This document shows positions 63,613-64,000 of a stretch of DNA of 64,000 nt, in pieces. Position 1 is the stretch's first letter; each line of letters starts with the position of its first letter. Under the pieces are notes generated by a model. The model was not told the DNA's origin, searched no databases, and saw only the letters and a list, made by a program, of their open reading frames with translations. Source of the DNA: Xanthostigma xanthostigma (taxonomy: Eukaryota; Arthropoda; Insecta; Raphidioptera; Raphidiidae); contig OY754468.1 in NCBI GenBank assembly GCA_963575645.1, positions 48,929,665 through 48,993,664 on the forward strand, read 5' to 3'. The translations under genes were made by a program, and so were the position numbers.

Positions 63613-64000
63613 ACTAGTTTTGACCAACGAATATTTCCGATACCCGAAATCTTACATTTACACGGGTATTGAGTGTTATAAAATGAGAAAAACTAGTTTT
63701 CGGCATTTTCAGTTGGTCAAAACTAGTTCTGTCCATTTCTGAACGGACGGTTCTTATAGTTCTGCTTGTTTATTTAATTATTATCACGTTTTATATACTC
63801 AGGTATATTAAATTGGTGCTAGCCTCAAAACTGTTATTTTTCGCTTTTTAGTGACCCCTTTTTGAAGGAGGTTCAATTTAAAAAAGAAGGTTTTTATTTC
63901 AAATTTTTTAGTGATTTTTTTAGTATCATATGAAACCGTAAAGCATAACGTTGATTGAATGAAACAAGCAGAACTAGTACCGTCCGTTCAGAAATGGACA
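63613..64000. repeat. Nested inverted repeats, cut by the window edge
   Basis: 'aaactagttttgaccaacga' (63613) and 'ttggtcaaaactagtt' (63711) are inverted. 63730-63771 ('tgtccatttctgaacggacg...') is repeated inverted at 63962-64000. The right arm reaches the last base, so the element may continue beyond. Confidence 0.7.

Overview
This window is strongly AT-rich eukaryotic DNA with no convincing protein-coding gene. It has no bacterial-type operons, no rRNA and no intact tRNA. It is packed with degraded and non-autonomous transposable elements of kinds typical of insect genomes: Helitrons with TC and CTAG ends and A|T insertion, hAT-type MITEs with 8-bp target duplications, TA-flanked Tc1/mariner and pogo/Tigger relics, a PIF/Harbinger relic, Penelope-like terminal pieces with hammerhead-like motifs, tRNA-derived SINEs, and a LINE-like 3' tail ending in the 'gatcctataagggttcc' block common in insects. 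The best reading is an intergenic or intronic stretch of an insect chromosome. Lepidoptera or Hemiptera would both fit; I cannot fix the order from sequence alone.

Layout. 1-4 kb: a dispersed repeat (R1), a tRNA-headed SINE remnant and a Helitron (family N1). 5-9 kb: a 789-bp hAT-like element with a perfect 8-bp target duplication, a 158-bp palindromic TA MITE, a second N1 Helitron and a 412-bp foldback. 9.6-13.1 kb: a Helitron (N3) split by repeat R6, a third N1 Helitron sitting inside a 46-bp tandem array, and a Helitron (N2) carrying a tRNA-like segment. 13.7-17.3 kb: a dense cluster of two hAT MITEs (one nested in another TIR element), a Harbinger relic with transposase remnant, and a composite element nested in a Penelope-like inverted repeat. 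18-23 kb: a TTAA-flanked element, N2 and R1 copies and a hAT MITE whose sister copy lies at 34.5 kb. 23-32 kb: tandem duplications, a tRNA-Ala-like SINE, a pogo MITE, further R1 and R6 copies, a LINE-like tail, a Tigger transposase C-terminal relic, and a foldback carrying two opposed tRNA-like sequences. 32-48 kb: palindromic MITEs, foldbacks, hAT MITEs, the fourth N1 Helitron, a mariner relic with transposase fragment, and further copies of the earlier families. 48-64 kb: a recent 75-bp tandem duplication, a near-perfect 550-bp palindrome, Penelope-like inverted repeats, a 1,022-bp element with 58-bp terminal inverted repeats, N2 Helitrons, and hAT elements including one swollen by an internal minisatellite.

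No genes act together here. The information is in element boundaries, nesting order and pairs of related copies inside the window. Several of these provide internal empty-site or sister-copy controls (hAT at 14.5 kb against 43.0 kb, Helitron in the 46-bp array, R6 in Helitron N3). The items most worth a second look are the tRNA-carrying Helitron family, the hammerhead-like cores in inverted Penelope-like pairs, the tRNA-bearing foldback, the 550-bp palindrome and the composite element at 16.6-17.3 kb. Boundaries were read by eye; element ends without target duplications may be off by tens of bases.
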